In this document: piece after piece, positions 1 through 6,364 of the stretch
How the letters are laid out: each line of letters opens with the position of its first letter
Numbering within the stretch: the first letter of the stretch is position 1
NCBI GenBank assembly: GCA_002772195.1
Contig: PCSG01000339.1
Span: 496 to 7,790, forward strand
Direction: 5' to 3'
From: Desulfobacterales bacterium CG23_combo_of_CG06-09_8_20_14_all_51_8
GTDB taxonomy: Bacteria > Desulfobacterota > Desulfobacteria > Desulfobacterales > Desulfosalsimonadaceae
Length of the DNA: 7,295 nt
Program-made: the position numbers and the translations under genes
Notes under the pieces: model-generated
Seen by the model: only the letters and a program-made list of their open reading frames with translations
What the model was told of the DNA's origin: nothing
Database searches by the model: none

Positions 1-338
1 AAACCCGATGGAAAATCAGGGAAACCTATGATCGGCTGGCGCTCTTGGAATTTGATATTAAAACCGGCAGGACCCATCAGATCCGGGTCCATTGCGCGGC
101 CATCCGGCATCCCATCGTCGGGGATCCGGTCTATGGCCTGAAACGGCCCCATAAATTATTTGAAGACGCCCCGGCGCTTAAAAAAATCATCACCGCGGTC
201 CCCCGGCAAATGCTTCATGCCTGGCGGCTTTGCGTAACGCATCCGGAAACCGGCGAAACAATGACGTTTGAAGCGCCGATTCCCAATGACATGAGCTCCT
301 TTTTAAAAAATCTTGCCGCCTGCCCGGGAAAAATTTAA
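1..338 (+). CDS. RluA/RluD-family pseudouridine synthase, C-terminal part (5' end outside window)
   Basis: This is the last 111 or so residues of an RNA pseudouridine synthase, which isomerises specific uridines in rRNA or tRNA. The frame is open from the left edge (first full codon at base 3) to a TAA at 336-338. The family's C-terminal catalytic-domain signature is clear: a LALLEFDIKTGRTHQIRVH segment at about 36-93, followed by HPIVGDPVYG and, further on, RQMLHAWRL. The conserved Lys/Arg and hydrophobic residues of the active-site floor lie here. The catalytic Asp motif (HRLDxxTSG type) lies upstream of the window, so RluA, RluC and RluD cannot be told apart and no gene symbol is given. 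A TTG at 45 could be read as a start, but homology continues upstream of it (WKIRETYDRL). The gene is convergent with the rnf operon and is probably functionally unrelated to it. Confidence 0.9.
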   Translation, partial: TRWKIRETYDRLALLEFDIKTGRTHQIRVHCAAIRHPIVGDPVYGLKRPHKLFEDAPALKKIITAVPRQMLHAWRLCVTHPETGETMTFEAPIPNDMSSFLKNLAACPGKI

Positions 339-341
339 ACC

Positions 342-374
342 GCCGGCAAAAGGCTTATTTTACATCCAGCCGGC
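342..374 (-). terminator. Weak candidate terminator at the convergent gene junction
   Basis: Two copies of the self-complementary hexamer GCCGGC (342-347 and 369-374) can pair to form a 6-bp G+C-only stem with a 21-base loop. Read on the minus strand, the second arm is followed by GG and then TTTAAATTTTT, a U-rich run of the kind seen at intrinsic terminators. The stem covers the last codons of the hypothetical gene, and the U-rich run overlaps the end of the pseudouridine synthase gene. The stem is short and the loop long, so this is only a candidate for ending the rnf operon transcript. Confidence 0.3.
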
Positions 375-921
375 AAAGCTTTGAATCCTTGTCAAACGTC
401 ATGAAAATCTCCTGATCCGCTGTTTTCCCTTTTGACAAGTCTTTATACTCCTGCATCATGCGTTTCTTGAATTCCGGTTTTGTTTCTCGTGACTCTCCAA
501 AACCATACGCCCTGAGCTTTTCCTTTTGAATCTCCCAAAGCGTATCCACGGAATACTGGGCCCTGCCCTGAATTGTCTCTTTTTCTCCATCCGCGCGGAT
601 ATTTTCCACATCAATGGCGGTGGTTGCCGTTCCTTCCCGCTTCTGGGCCTCTGCATTCTCCCATAGCTGTTTCCATGCCCGTTTGTTGTAATATACCTTC
701 CACTGGAGGCTATCCAGAAGCGTCGCGAGGTGTTTGGTGGAGATCTCCGGGGTAACGCGATAGGCCTGAATTTTTTCAATTAAATCCAGATGCCGGGGGT
801 GGGGTTTGTTCTGACGATCCGCCAGATATGCCCGGATTTTACCGTCCATTTCATCCACCTGACGGCTTAACGATTCAATTTCCACCGTCACCTGTTTGCG
901 CCGTTGTTCGTTTGAATTCAC
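355..921 (-). CDS. Hypothetical hydrophilic protein, last gene of the rnf operon
   Basis: This is a 188-residue protein of unknown function. It has no signal peptide, membrane segment or metal-binding cysteine motif (one Cys near the C-terminus), and it is rich in Lys, Glu, Arg and Gln. The first 60 or so residues (ESLSRQVDEMDGKIRAYLAD and following) look helical and could form a short coiled coil. A second aromatic and charged helical segment lies around residues 65-95 (LDSLQWKVYYNKRAWKQLWE). The GTG start at 921 is chosen because GAGGAG sits 8 bases upstream. The longer reading from a GTG at 948, which overlaps the upstream stop, has no Shine-Dalgarno sequence. The gene follows the CNBD gene after 23 bases, so it is very probably cotranscribed. 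I do not recognise the family. A soluble cytoplasmic location is inferred, and any link to Rnf rests on position alone. Confidence 0.75.
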   Translation of the reverse strand: MNSNEQRRKQVTVEIESLSRQVDEMDGKIRAYLADRQNKPHPRHLDLIEKIQAYRVTPEISTKHLATLLDSLQWKVYYNKRAWKQLWENAEAQKREGTATTAIDVENIRADGEKETIQGRAQYSVDTLWEIQKEKLRAYGFGESRETKPEFKKRMMQEYKDLSKGKTADQEIFMTFDKDSKLCRLDVK

Positions 922-929
922 AGTCAACG

Positions 930-935
930 CTCCTC
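930..935 (-). promoter_or_regulatory. Ribosome binding site that decides the start of the hypothetical gene
   Basis: On the minus strand GAGGAG lies 8 bases before the GTG at 921. The alternative GTG at 948, which overlaps the preceding TGA stop, has only CATTCCTG before it, so the shorter protein is preferred. Confidence 0.6.
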
Positions 936-944
936 GAGATTTCT

Positions 945-1442
945 TCACCAGGAATGCATGATGTCGTGACCCTTATGCCTGGCCAGTTCTTCCTGAAACT
1001 GCTGGAAACGAAAACCAACCACCCGGATCAGATAGGACAGAACCCGATACCCCATCAAGGGGTCATGATCAAACAGCGCCAGCATGTCTTTCTTTGGTAT
1101 TTTCAAAACAGAACAGGTCCGGGTGATGCAGTAGGCGGACAGCATCATTTTAAACGGCGGCACAAAACAGGACCAGCCCAGGATTCTTTTTTTATCATCA
1201 TCCGCTACAAAGGACGAAATGGTATTTTCATCGGACGTGGGCCGGTTGCCGGGAAGCTCAAACCGCAAGTCCACCCGGCCATCGGTCACGATCCACAAAT
1301 GATCGGCCGCATCCGCCTCTTTAAATAGACAATCACCGCGATTGAACTCTTCCTTGACGCAATATTTTTGCAGGGACTCCAACTGCGCATCCGTTAATTC
1401 CTTAAACGCCTGAACTTTATCTAATTCTTTTAGAGTGCTCAT
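945..1442 (-). CDS. Stand-alone cyclic nucleotide-binding (CNBD/cupin-fold) domain protein
   Basis: This 165-residue protein is essentially one Crp-type sensor domain. The pattern runs FKELTDAQLESLQKYC (residues 13-28), FNRGDCLFKEADAADHLWIVTDGRVDL (33-59), a beta segment ending LKIPKKDMLALF (113-124), and a C-terminal helix VLSYLIRVVGFRFQQFQEEL (134-153). No helix-turn-helix follows, so it is not a Crp/Fnr transcription factor. The usual phosphate-binding cassette (GE..LL....R.A) is replaced by GWSCFVPPFKMMLSA (89-103). It lacks the cyclic-nucleotide phosphate-binding Arg and resembles a CNBD subgroup with a WSxLVPPxxxTxSA-type motif. Binding of cAMP or cGMP is therefore doubtful. AGGAG is well placed upstream of the ATG at 1442. 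It sits 66 bases after rnfB, so a regulatory or assembly role for Rnf is an inference from position. Confidence 0.85.
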   Translation of the reverse strand: MSTLKELDKVQAFKELTDAQLESLQKYCVKEEFNRGDCLFKEADAADHLWIVTDGRVDLRFELPGNRPTSDENTISSFVADDDKKRILGWSCFVPPFKMMLSAYCITRTCSVLKIPKKDMLALFDHDPLMGYRVLSYLIRVVGFRFQQFQEELARHKGHDIMHSW

Positions 1443-1508
1443 AATATCTCCTGGGGTAAAATCTAAAAAATCCGGTCAAACGACAGAGAAAGCTTAAAAA
1501 AAACAAGA

Positions 1509-3569
1509 TTAGGCATCGGCATTATAGCAAAGCCGGCAGCAGTTCAGACATCTGCCGGCCTCATTTAATGCATCCGGTTCGGAAATCACCAGATCCACTT
1601 CCACAAGACTGTGAATCCGCTGGGAAACCGGAAGTTCCGGCATTTCCGTACGCTTTTTCGGCACAACCCCTTCCACGGACTCAAAAATGGTCCCGGGAAT
1701 ATGCTTGTTCAACAAGGCCTTTGGTTGAGGAACCACGGGTTTTCCCCTTAAGAACTGATCAATGGACCGCGCGGCTTTGCGGCCGCCGCCGATGGCGTCC
1801 ACCACCAGGGCCGGGCCGGTGGCGGCATCACCAGCGGCGAAAATATAGGGCACATTGGTCTGGCAGGTGGCGGGTTCCACTTCAATCGTTTTCCACCGGG
1901 TGATTTTCAGCTCATCCAGGCGATCTCCTTTGCCGCAGAATGCGAGCAACGGAGACTGCCCGATGGCGGTGATGATCATGTCCACATCCAGAATGGTTTC
2001 AGACCCGGACACCGGCACCGGCCGGCGACGCCCGCTGGCATCGGGTTCTCCCAGTTCCATTTTCAGATACTCAAGGCCTGTGACCTCACCTGCTTCATTG
2101 CCGATCACCCGGTTCGGCGCCGCGAGAAAAACAAATTCAATCCCCTCATGCTCGGATGCGGCAATTTCAACCTCATTGGCCGGCATTTCTTTGCGGGTCC
2201 GCCGATAAACAAGATACACTTTTTCAGCGCCCTTGCGGAGCAGGGTCCGGCAACAGTCAATGGCTGTATTCCCGCCGCCGATGACCGCCACCCGCTGACC
2301 GATCCGGACATTTTCCTGATTTCCGATTTTCGCCAGAAAATCAATGCCGGTAAAACACCCTTTGAGTTCTTCCCCCGGAATCCCCAGATTATAATCGTTC
2401 CATGCGCCGACACTGAAGAAAACAGCGTCAAAACCCGCCGCAATCAAGGAGCCGAAGTCAAAATCCACTCCCAGACGGACATTGGTGTGATCCTCGATAC
2501 CCAGATTTAAAATTCCCTGAATTTCCCAGTCCAGCACCTTTTTGGGAAGCCGATACTCCGGAATCCCATACCGCAGCATGCCGCCCAGCTTGGGCATGGC
2601 CTCGAATATTTCCGGATGATGGCCGACACGTCTGAGAAAATACGCACAACTCAGGCCCGCCGGTCCTCCGCCGATGACCGCGACCCGTTTGCCGGTATCC
2701 GGAGCGCATCCCATGGGAATACGTTTACCGGAATTCATTTCATAGTCGGCGACAAATCGTTTGAGCTGATTGATGGAAACCGGCTCGTCTTCGATGCCCC
2801 GGCGGCAGAAGGACTCGCAGGGATGCGGACACACCCGGCCGCAGGCCAGCAAAAGCGGATTGCGCTCCCGGATGGTATTGACCGCCGCCTCGTACTGCCC
2901 CTTCCGGATATGGCCGATATAACGCGGGATATCGATTTCCGCGGGACAAGTCTGAGCGCAGGGCGCCAGGGCGTCATCATAGGAGTTTAGATGCAGGAGG
3001 CGCTGAGAAACGGTCCGCACTTCCAGTATGGATTTCGGGCATGCGGTTTCACAGGCGCCGCACCCGACGCATTTTTCCCGGTTCACTTCCGGGTATCCGT
3101 TGGAACCCATGTGAATGGCGTCAAAACCGCAGGCCCGGACGCAGTCCCCGTATCCCAGGCACCCGACGGTGCAATCCCGTTTACCGCCATACAACGATGC
3201 TACCGCACGGCAGGAATTTAATCCGTTATAAATGAATCGGTCCGTGGCCCGGTTGCCGCCATGGCAGGTATTATTGGATTTCATCGGCTCGGCGACGCCG
3301 GCCGATGTTCCCATAATCCCTGCGATTCCGGAAATATTTTCCGCACCGATGAGGATACACGTATTGGCGGGGGCTTTGCCGTTTACAATGGCTTCGGCCG
3401 CGGCGGAACATCCGGAGAAGCCGCATCCGCCGCAGTTTGCGCCGGCCAGAAGATTGACGACTTTGGCGATCCGGGGGTCCTCATACACATAGAATATTTT
3501 AGAGGCAAAACTCAGGAGCAAGCCGCAAACCGCGCCCAGCACCAATAAAAAAAGTATCGATTCAACCAT
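1509..3569 (-). CDS. rnfB: RnfB fused to a GltD/NfnB-like FAD- and NAD(P)-binding oxidoreductase module
   Basis: RnfB normally takes electrons from reduced ferredoxin and passes them through Fe-S clusters into the membrane complex. Residues 4-20 form the N-terminal membrane anchor. C46, C49, C54 and C71 (NCGGCGFSGC) form the RnfB 4Fe-4S domain. C133/C137/C143/C147 and C167/C170/C173/C177 (CVGCGACETACP) make the two ferredoxin clusters, with the first usual CP replaced by CG. From about 200 a second protein family begins: PCAQTCPAEIDIPRYI (203-217) and C243/C247/C251/C255 (CGRVCPHPCESFC), then an FAD loop VIGGGPAGL (298-306), an NAD(P) loop VIGGGNTAID (429-438) with YRRTRKEMPA, and a second FAD segment FAAGDAATGPALVVDAI (577-593). 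The protein ends in RCLNCCRLC. This is the small-subunit glutamate synthase/NfnB-type family. The frame is continuous, with 686 residues against roughly 270-330 for ordinary RnfB. GAGGG precedes the ATG at 3569. rnfA ends 24 bases upstream. Confidence 0.93.
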   Translation of the reverse strand: MVESILFLLVLGAVCGLLLSFASKIFYVYEDPRIAKVVNLLAGANCGGCGFSGCSAAAEAIVNGKAPANTCILIGAENISGIAGIMGTSAGVAEPMKSNNTCHGGNRATDRFIYNGLNSCRAVASLYGGKRDCTVGCLGYGDCVRACGFDAIHMGSNGYPEVNREKCVGCGACETACPKSILEVRTVSQRLLHLNSYDDALAPCAQTCPAEIDIPRYIGHIRKGQYEAAVNTIRERNPLLLACGRVCPHPCESFCRRGIEDEPVSINQLKRFVADYEMNSGKRIPMGCAPDTGKRVAVIGGGPAGLSCAYFLRRVGHHPEIFEAMPKLGGMLRYGIPEYRLPKKVLDWEIQGILNLGIEDHTNVRLGVDFDFGSLIAAGFDAVFFSVGAWNDYNLGIPGEELKGCFTGIDFLAKIGNQENVRIGQRVAVIGGGNTAIDCCRTLLRKGAEKVYLVYRRTRKEMPANEVEIAASEHEGIEFVFLAAPNRVIGNEAGEVTGLEYLKMELGEPDASGRRRPVPVSGSETILDVDMIITAIGQSPLLAFCGKGDRLDELKITRWKTIEVEPATCQTNVPYIFAAGDAATGPALVVDAIGGGRKAARSIDQFLRGKPVVPQPKALLNKHIPGTIFESVEGVVPKKRTEMPELPVSQRIHSLVEVDLVISEPDALNEAGRCLNCCRLCYNADA
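1532..1559. repeat. 8-bp perfect inverted repeat near the 3' end of rnfB
   Basis: GCCGGCAG (1532-1539) and CTGCCGGC (1552-1559) are perfectly complementary across a 12-base spacer, inside the codons for the C-terminal cysteine motif of RnfB. On the minus strand a run of eight T residues (1503-1496) follows the second arm only after 28 bases. That is too far for a standard intrinsic terminator. The stem could still slow 3' exonucleases or modulate readthrough into the downstream pair of genes, or be a by-product of the Cys/Gly-rich codons. Confidence 0.4.
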
Positions 3570-3593
3570 AACAACCCTCGTATTTTTTTATAT

Positions 3594-4172
3594 TTAAACC
3601 ATGCCCTGAAATGCAAAAAAAGCAAGGGCGATCATCCCGGCGGTCACAAGGCCAATCGACGTATCCTGCAACGGTTTCGGGACGCGCGCCAGCAGAATCC
3701 GTTCACGCAGCCCCGCAAAAAGGATCAGGGCCAACCCATAACCCATCGCGTAAGTGGCGGAAGCGACCAGGGACTGGAGAAAATTCATTTCCTTATCAAT
3801 ATTCAATACGCACACCCCCAGAACCGCACAGTTGGTCGTAATCAGCGGCAGAAAAATGCCCAGTCCGGCATACAACGCAGGAATGCTTTTTTTAAGAAAC
3901 ATTTCAACGAACTGCACCAGGGCGGCGATCACAAGGATAAACGAAATGGTCCTGAGATATACCAGATCAAAAGGGACCAGTATAAAATTGTAGACCACCC
4001 ACGTGATGGTGCCGGATAATACCAGGACAAACACAACCGCCATCGCCATGCCGACTGCCGTTTCCATCTTCTTGGATGTGCCCAGGAAAGGACAATTCCC
4101 AAGAAACTGGGCCAGCAGGATATTGTTCACAAAGATGCATGATATGATCAGTTCAAAATACCCTATTTCCAT
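3594..4172 (-). CDS. rnfA: Electron transport complex subunit RnfA (integral membrane)
   Basis: RnfA is a 192-residue, six-helix inner-membrane subunit related to NqrE. With RnfE it forms the inverted-symmetry core through which electrons cross the membrane and ions are moved. The start ELIISCIFVNNILLAQFLGNCPFLG (7-31) and the motif LITTNCAVLG (110-119) are diagnostic. C27 and C115 are the residues expected to help hold the intramembrane Fe-S centre shared with RnfE, as shown for the Nqr/Rnf families. Length is normal and no key residue is missing. The ATG at 4172 follows AGGAG by 6 bases, and that Shine-Dalgarno sequence overlaps the stop codon of rnfE. Confidence 0.96.
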   Translation of the reverse strand: MEIGYFELIISCIFVNNILLAQFLGNCPFLGTSKKMETAVGMAMAVVFVLVLSGTITWVVYNFILVPFDLVYLRTISFILVIAALVQFVEMFLKKSIPALYAGLGIFLPLITTNCAVLGVCVLNIDKEMNFLQSLVASATYAMGYGLALILFAGLRERILLARVPKPLQDTSIGLVTAGMIALAFFAFQGMV

Positions 4173-4178
4173 TGTCTT

Positions 4179-4184
4179 CTCCTA
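4179..4184 (-). promoter_or_regulatory. rnfE stop / rnfA ribosome binding site overlap
   Basis: On the minus strand the sequence TAGGAG combines the TAG stop of rnfE with the AGGAG ribosome binding site of rnfA, 6 bases before its ATG. Ribosomes ending rnfE are placed to reinitiate at once, which would keep the two partner membrane subunits in equal amounts (inference). Confidence 0.7.
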
Positions 4185-4796
4185 TTTCTTCCCTATGGCA
4201 TTCAACACACACAGCATCAGTCCAAGGCAGATAAACGCACCCGGCGCCCGCACCAGAAAAGTAAACGGCTGAAAAGACGGGAACACGGAAGCCACGCTGT
4301 AAGACAAATCGCCCCACACCGTCAGAGACCCGCTGCCGAGCACTTCCCGGATAGCTCCGAGAGCGCCCAGAGAAAGCGTGAAACCGATCCCCATGCCCAA
4401 GCCATCGGCAATGGAATAAATGATGGTGTTTTTACAGGCGAACGCCTCGGCCCGGCCCAGAATAATGCAGTTCACCACGATCAGGGGAATAAATACCCCG
4501 AGTTTCAGAAATAACGCATAGGTATATGCCTGCATCACCAGTTCCACAACCGTCACAAAGGTTGCGATAACGATAATAAAACAAGCGATCCTCACTTGTG
4601 ACGGAATGATGTTTCTCAGCATGGAAATCAGAATATTGCCGAATACGAGAACAAATGTGGTCGCAAGTCCCATCCCCAGACCGTTTTCCATTGACGTGGT
4701 GACACCGAGCGTTGGGCACAGTCCCAGCACCAATCTGAACGGCGGGATCTCGTCCCACAATCCTTTTGTAAATTCCTGAACTAACGTCTTTGGCAT
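4182..4796 (-). CDS. rnfE: Electron transport complex subunit RnfE (integral membrane)
   Basis: RnfE is a 204-residue membrane subunit related to NqrD and homologous to RnfA, with which it pairs in opposite orientation. The N-terminal FTKGLWDEIPPFRLVLGLCPTLGVT (9-33) and IVVNCIILGRAEAFA (106-120) are family signatures. C27 and C110 are the expected ligands of the shared intramembrane Fe-S centre. Six hydrophobic segments are visible, and the loop GIGFTLSLGALGAIREVLGSG (137-157) is also typical. Length is normal for the family. The ATG at 4796 has AGGGAG 6 bases upstream, overlapping the rnfG stop. The gene ends 9 bases before rnfA. Confidence 0.96.
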   Translation of the reverse strand: MPKTLVQEFTKGLWDEIPPFRLVLGLCPTLGVTTSMENGLGMGLATTFVLVFGNILISMLRNIIPSQVRIACFIIVIATFVTVVELVMQAYTYALFLKLGVFIPLIVVNCIILGRAEAFACKNTIIYSIADGLGMGIGFTLSLGALGAIREVLGSGSLTVWGDLSYSVASVFPSFQPFTFLVRAPGAFICLGLMLCVLNAIGKK

Positions 4797-4802
4797 ATCG
4801 AT

Positions 4803-4809
4803 CTCCCTA
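4803..4809 (-). promoter_or_regulatory. rnfG stop / rnfE ribosome binding site overlap
   Basis: Minus-strand TAGGGAG joins the TAG stop of rnfG to the ribosome binding site of rnfE, 6 bases before its ATG. It is the same stop-plus-Shine-Dalgarno arrangement as at the rnfE-rnfA junction and suggests translational coupling along the operon. Confidence 0.7.
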
Positions 4810-5403
4810 TTTATCGAACTGCTTGATGTGTTCTTTGATCTGGGGTTCCAGCTTCTGATAGGTCGCCATTGCGTTTGTAACCGCCGCGCAAACGCCCCGG
4901 GATGTAATGGTTGCGCCGCTGATGGCGGTTATCTTTCCGCCGTCCTTACTGACCTTGATTTCTTTATCTCGAATGGAAACGCCCTTAAATTGTGCGGCAA
5001 AGGCGGGATCATCCTTGGCTCTTGCACCCATACCAGGGGTTTCACTATGGGTTGTCACCGCCGCGCCGATCACTTTACCGGATGCAAGATTGACGCCGAC
5101 CATGAAACCGATATCGCCGCCGAACCCTTTGCCGTAACTTTCAAAAGCAATGTTGCTTGCTTTGCCATTCATCTTTCCCACAAAAAAATTCCGCTCAAGC
5201 TCGCCATCCGCGATCTTGAACCGATCCGAAATGGGATCATTGGCGGAACCCGCCAGAATGCTTTTAATTGCAGGCCCTTTGACAAAAGTAAGCTGCTGAG
5301 CCTCAATCTGACTCGCGGTACCTTTTTTGACCCCCGCCAGCACTCCACCGGACGCTGCGCTCAGTACGGTGAGAACGACAACCATTTTAACCATTTCATT
5401 CAT
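4807..5403 (-). CDS. rnfG: Electron transport complex subunit RnfG (covalent FMN subunit)
   Basis: RnfG is a mostly periplasmic flavoprotein anchored by one N-terminal helix (residues 4-25, MVKMVVVLTVLSAASGGVLA). It relays electrons through an FMN attached to a threonine by the flavin transferase ApbE. The FMN-binding domain is recognised by HSETPGMGARAK (119-130) and by the attachment motif SGATITS (162-168), with T165 the expected modified residue. The length of 198 residues is normal. The start is taken as the ATG at 5403, one base after the rnfD stop, with GGAAAGGG 8 bases upstream. A TTG at 5421 would add six residues but lies inside rnfD and is weaker. No apbE gene is seen in the window. 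Confidence 0.94.
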   Translation of the reverse strand: MNEMVKMVVVLTVLSAASGGVLAGVKKGTASQIEAQQLTFVKGPAIKSILAGSANDPISDRFKIADGELERNFFVGKMNGKASNIAFESYGKGFGGDIGFMVGVNLASGKVIGAAVTTHSETPGMGARAKDDPAFAAQFKGVSIRDKEIKVSKDGGKITAISGATITSRGVCAAVTNAMATYQKLEPQIKEHIKQFDK

Positions 5404-5404
5404 T

Positions 5405-6364
5405 TTAGACACCCTTTCCAATCGCCTTGGGTCTAATTTTATCTACCAGAGGATGAACCAGATTGATCATTAAAACCGCATACAATACACCATCAACGTG
5501 CACACCGATGTTTCGGACCATCACGGTCAGCAGACCTCCGAGAAACCCGTAAATCAGCATCGGTATAAAATTAACCGGAGATGTGGCATCTTCAGGCGCC
5601 AGGAAAAAAGCGGCGATCAACGTATAGCCTGTCAAAAGGTGGAATCCGGGACTCGCGTAGAGTTCGGGTTTCATCAAATTGAAAAAAAAGGCCGTAATGA
5701 AAATTCCGGCGATAAATGAAACCGAGATTTCCCACCGAATAAATCCCCGGAGCATCAGATAAACGCCGGCGATAATCAAACCGATGCCGAAGGTGGCGCC
5801 GAGACCGCCGATCTGTTTTCCCATGAGCAGGTCTATCATGCCAAAAGATTCCACTGCCGACGCTCCGAATGATTTTGACATCACCAATGGGTAGACCCCC
5901 TTGAAGTCAAATGAATAATTCACGAGGGCGGCGTTGAAATCAAACAAGTCCCCCCAGGACAGCATGACAATGGTCATGGCCAAAGCCACCGGATTAAAAG
6001 GATTGGCGCCGATGCCGCCGAATATTTCCTTGCCGATAACCACCGCGAAAAACGTCCCGGTGACGACCGCCCACCAGGGAGTTGTCGCCGGCAGCATCAT
6101 GGCGAAAATCATTCCGATGACCGCGGCGTTTCCATCCCCGACCGATATCGGCCGCCGGGAAATGAAATTGATGGCCAGCTCCCAGATGATGGCGGAGGCG
6201 ATGGAAAGGGTCACAACTCCCACCGCAGCCATGCCGTATTGATAGCATCCGGGTACCACCGCCAGCAGACTGACCAGAAGGATGTTGCGGCTTTTTGAAG
6301 AAATACTGCTCCCGTTATGCCAGAAGGGCGCATGGGAAACCGTGAGTTTTAAAGTGTTATGCAT
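5405..6364 (-). CDS. rnfD: Electron transport complex subunit RnfD (integral membrane flavoprotein)
   Basis: RnfD is a 319-residue polytopic membrane subunit related to NqrB, with a covalently bound FMN in characterised homologues. Family landmarks are SHAPFWHNGSSISSKSRNILL (10-30), VGDGNAAVIGMIFAMMLPATTP (75-96), GKEIFGGIGANPFNPVALA (111-129), and the C-terminal FFLAPEDATSPVNF (253-266) with GVLYAVLMINLVHPLVD (292-308). The best candidate flavin-attachment site is GGLGAT (186-191), with T191; the usual SGAT serine is a leucine here. Eight to ten hydrophobic helices are visible. The ATG at 6364 has GGAGGAG 4 bases upstream and overlaps the last 8 bases of rnfC, giving tight translational coupling. 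The stop is one base from rnfG. Confidence 0.95.
   Translation of the reverse strand: MHNTLKLTVSHAPFWHNGSSISSKSRNILLVSLLAVVPGCYQYGMAAVGVVTLSIASAIIWELAINFISRRPISVGDGNAAVIGMIFAMMLPATTPWWAVVTGTFFAVVIGKEIFGGIGANPFNPVALAMTIVMLSWGDLFDFNAALVNYSFDFKGVYPLVMSKSFGASAVESFGMIDLLMGKQIGGLGATFGIGLIIAGVYLMLRGFIRWEISVSFIAGIFITAFFFNLMKPELYASPGFHLLTGYTLIAAFFLAPEDATSPVNFIPMLIYGFLGGLLTVMVRNIGVHVDGVLYAVLMINLVHPLVDKIRPKAIGKGV
5412..5419 (-). promoter_or_regulatory. Ribosome binding site that decides the start of rnfG
   Basis: Minus-strand GGAAAGGG lies 8 bases before the ATG at 5403, inside the last codons of rnfD. It favours the ATG over the in-frame TTG at 5421. The ATG also gives the usual very short N-terminus before the membrane helix. 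Confidence 0.55.

Noticed and set aside
828..1328. Plus-strand open frame (166 codons) opposite the CNBD gene
   Set aside because: It lies over the CNBD and hypothetical genes, which have good ribosome binding sites and, for CNBD, a known domain. The translation looks random.
1496..1503. Run of eight T (minus strand) just after rnfB as an intrinsic terminator
   Set aside because: The nearest stem (1532-1559) ends 28 bases upstream, and nothing G+C-rich pairs directly before the run. Readthrough into the CNBD gene is more likely.
1443..1508. Promoter for the CNBD gene in the rnfB-CNBD gap
   Set aside because: A TTGACC is present on the minus strand, but no acceptable -10 hexamer lies 16-18 bases after it. 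Cotranscription with rnf is the simpler reading.
2900..3020. Frameshift or assembly join between separate rnfB and gltD-like genes
   Set aside because: The frame runs without a stop or shift through the junction, and the linker (ILEVRTVSQRLLHLNSYDDA) is continuous. It looks like a genuine fusion, although one sequence cannot exclude an assembly error.
5404..5421. TTG at 5421 as the start of rnfG
   Set aside because: The ATG at 5403, one base after the rnfD stop, has a Shine-Dalgarno-like GGAAAGGG at good spacing and gives the normal N-terminus.
4828..5436. Long plus-strand open frame (202 codons) opposite rnfG
   Set aside because: Antisense shadow of a clear rnfG gene. The translation shows no family features, and it has no independent space.
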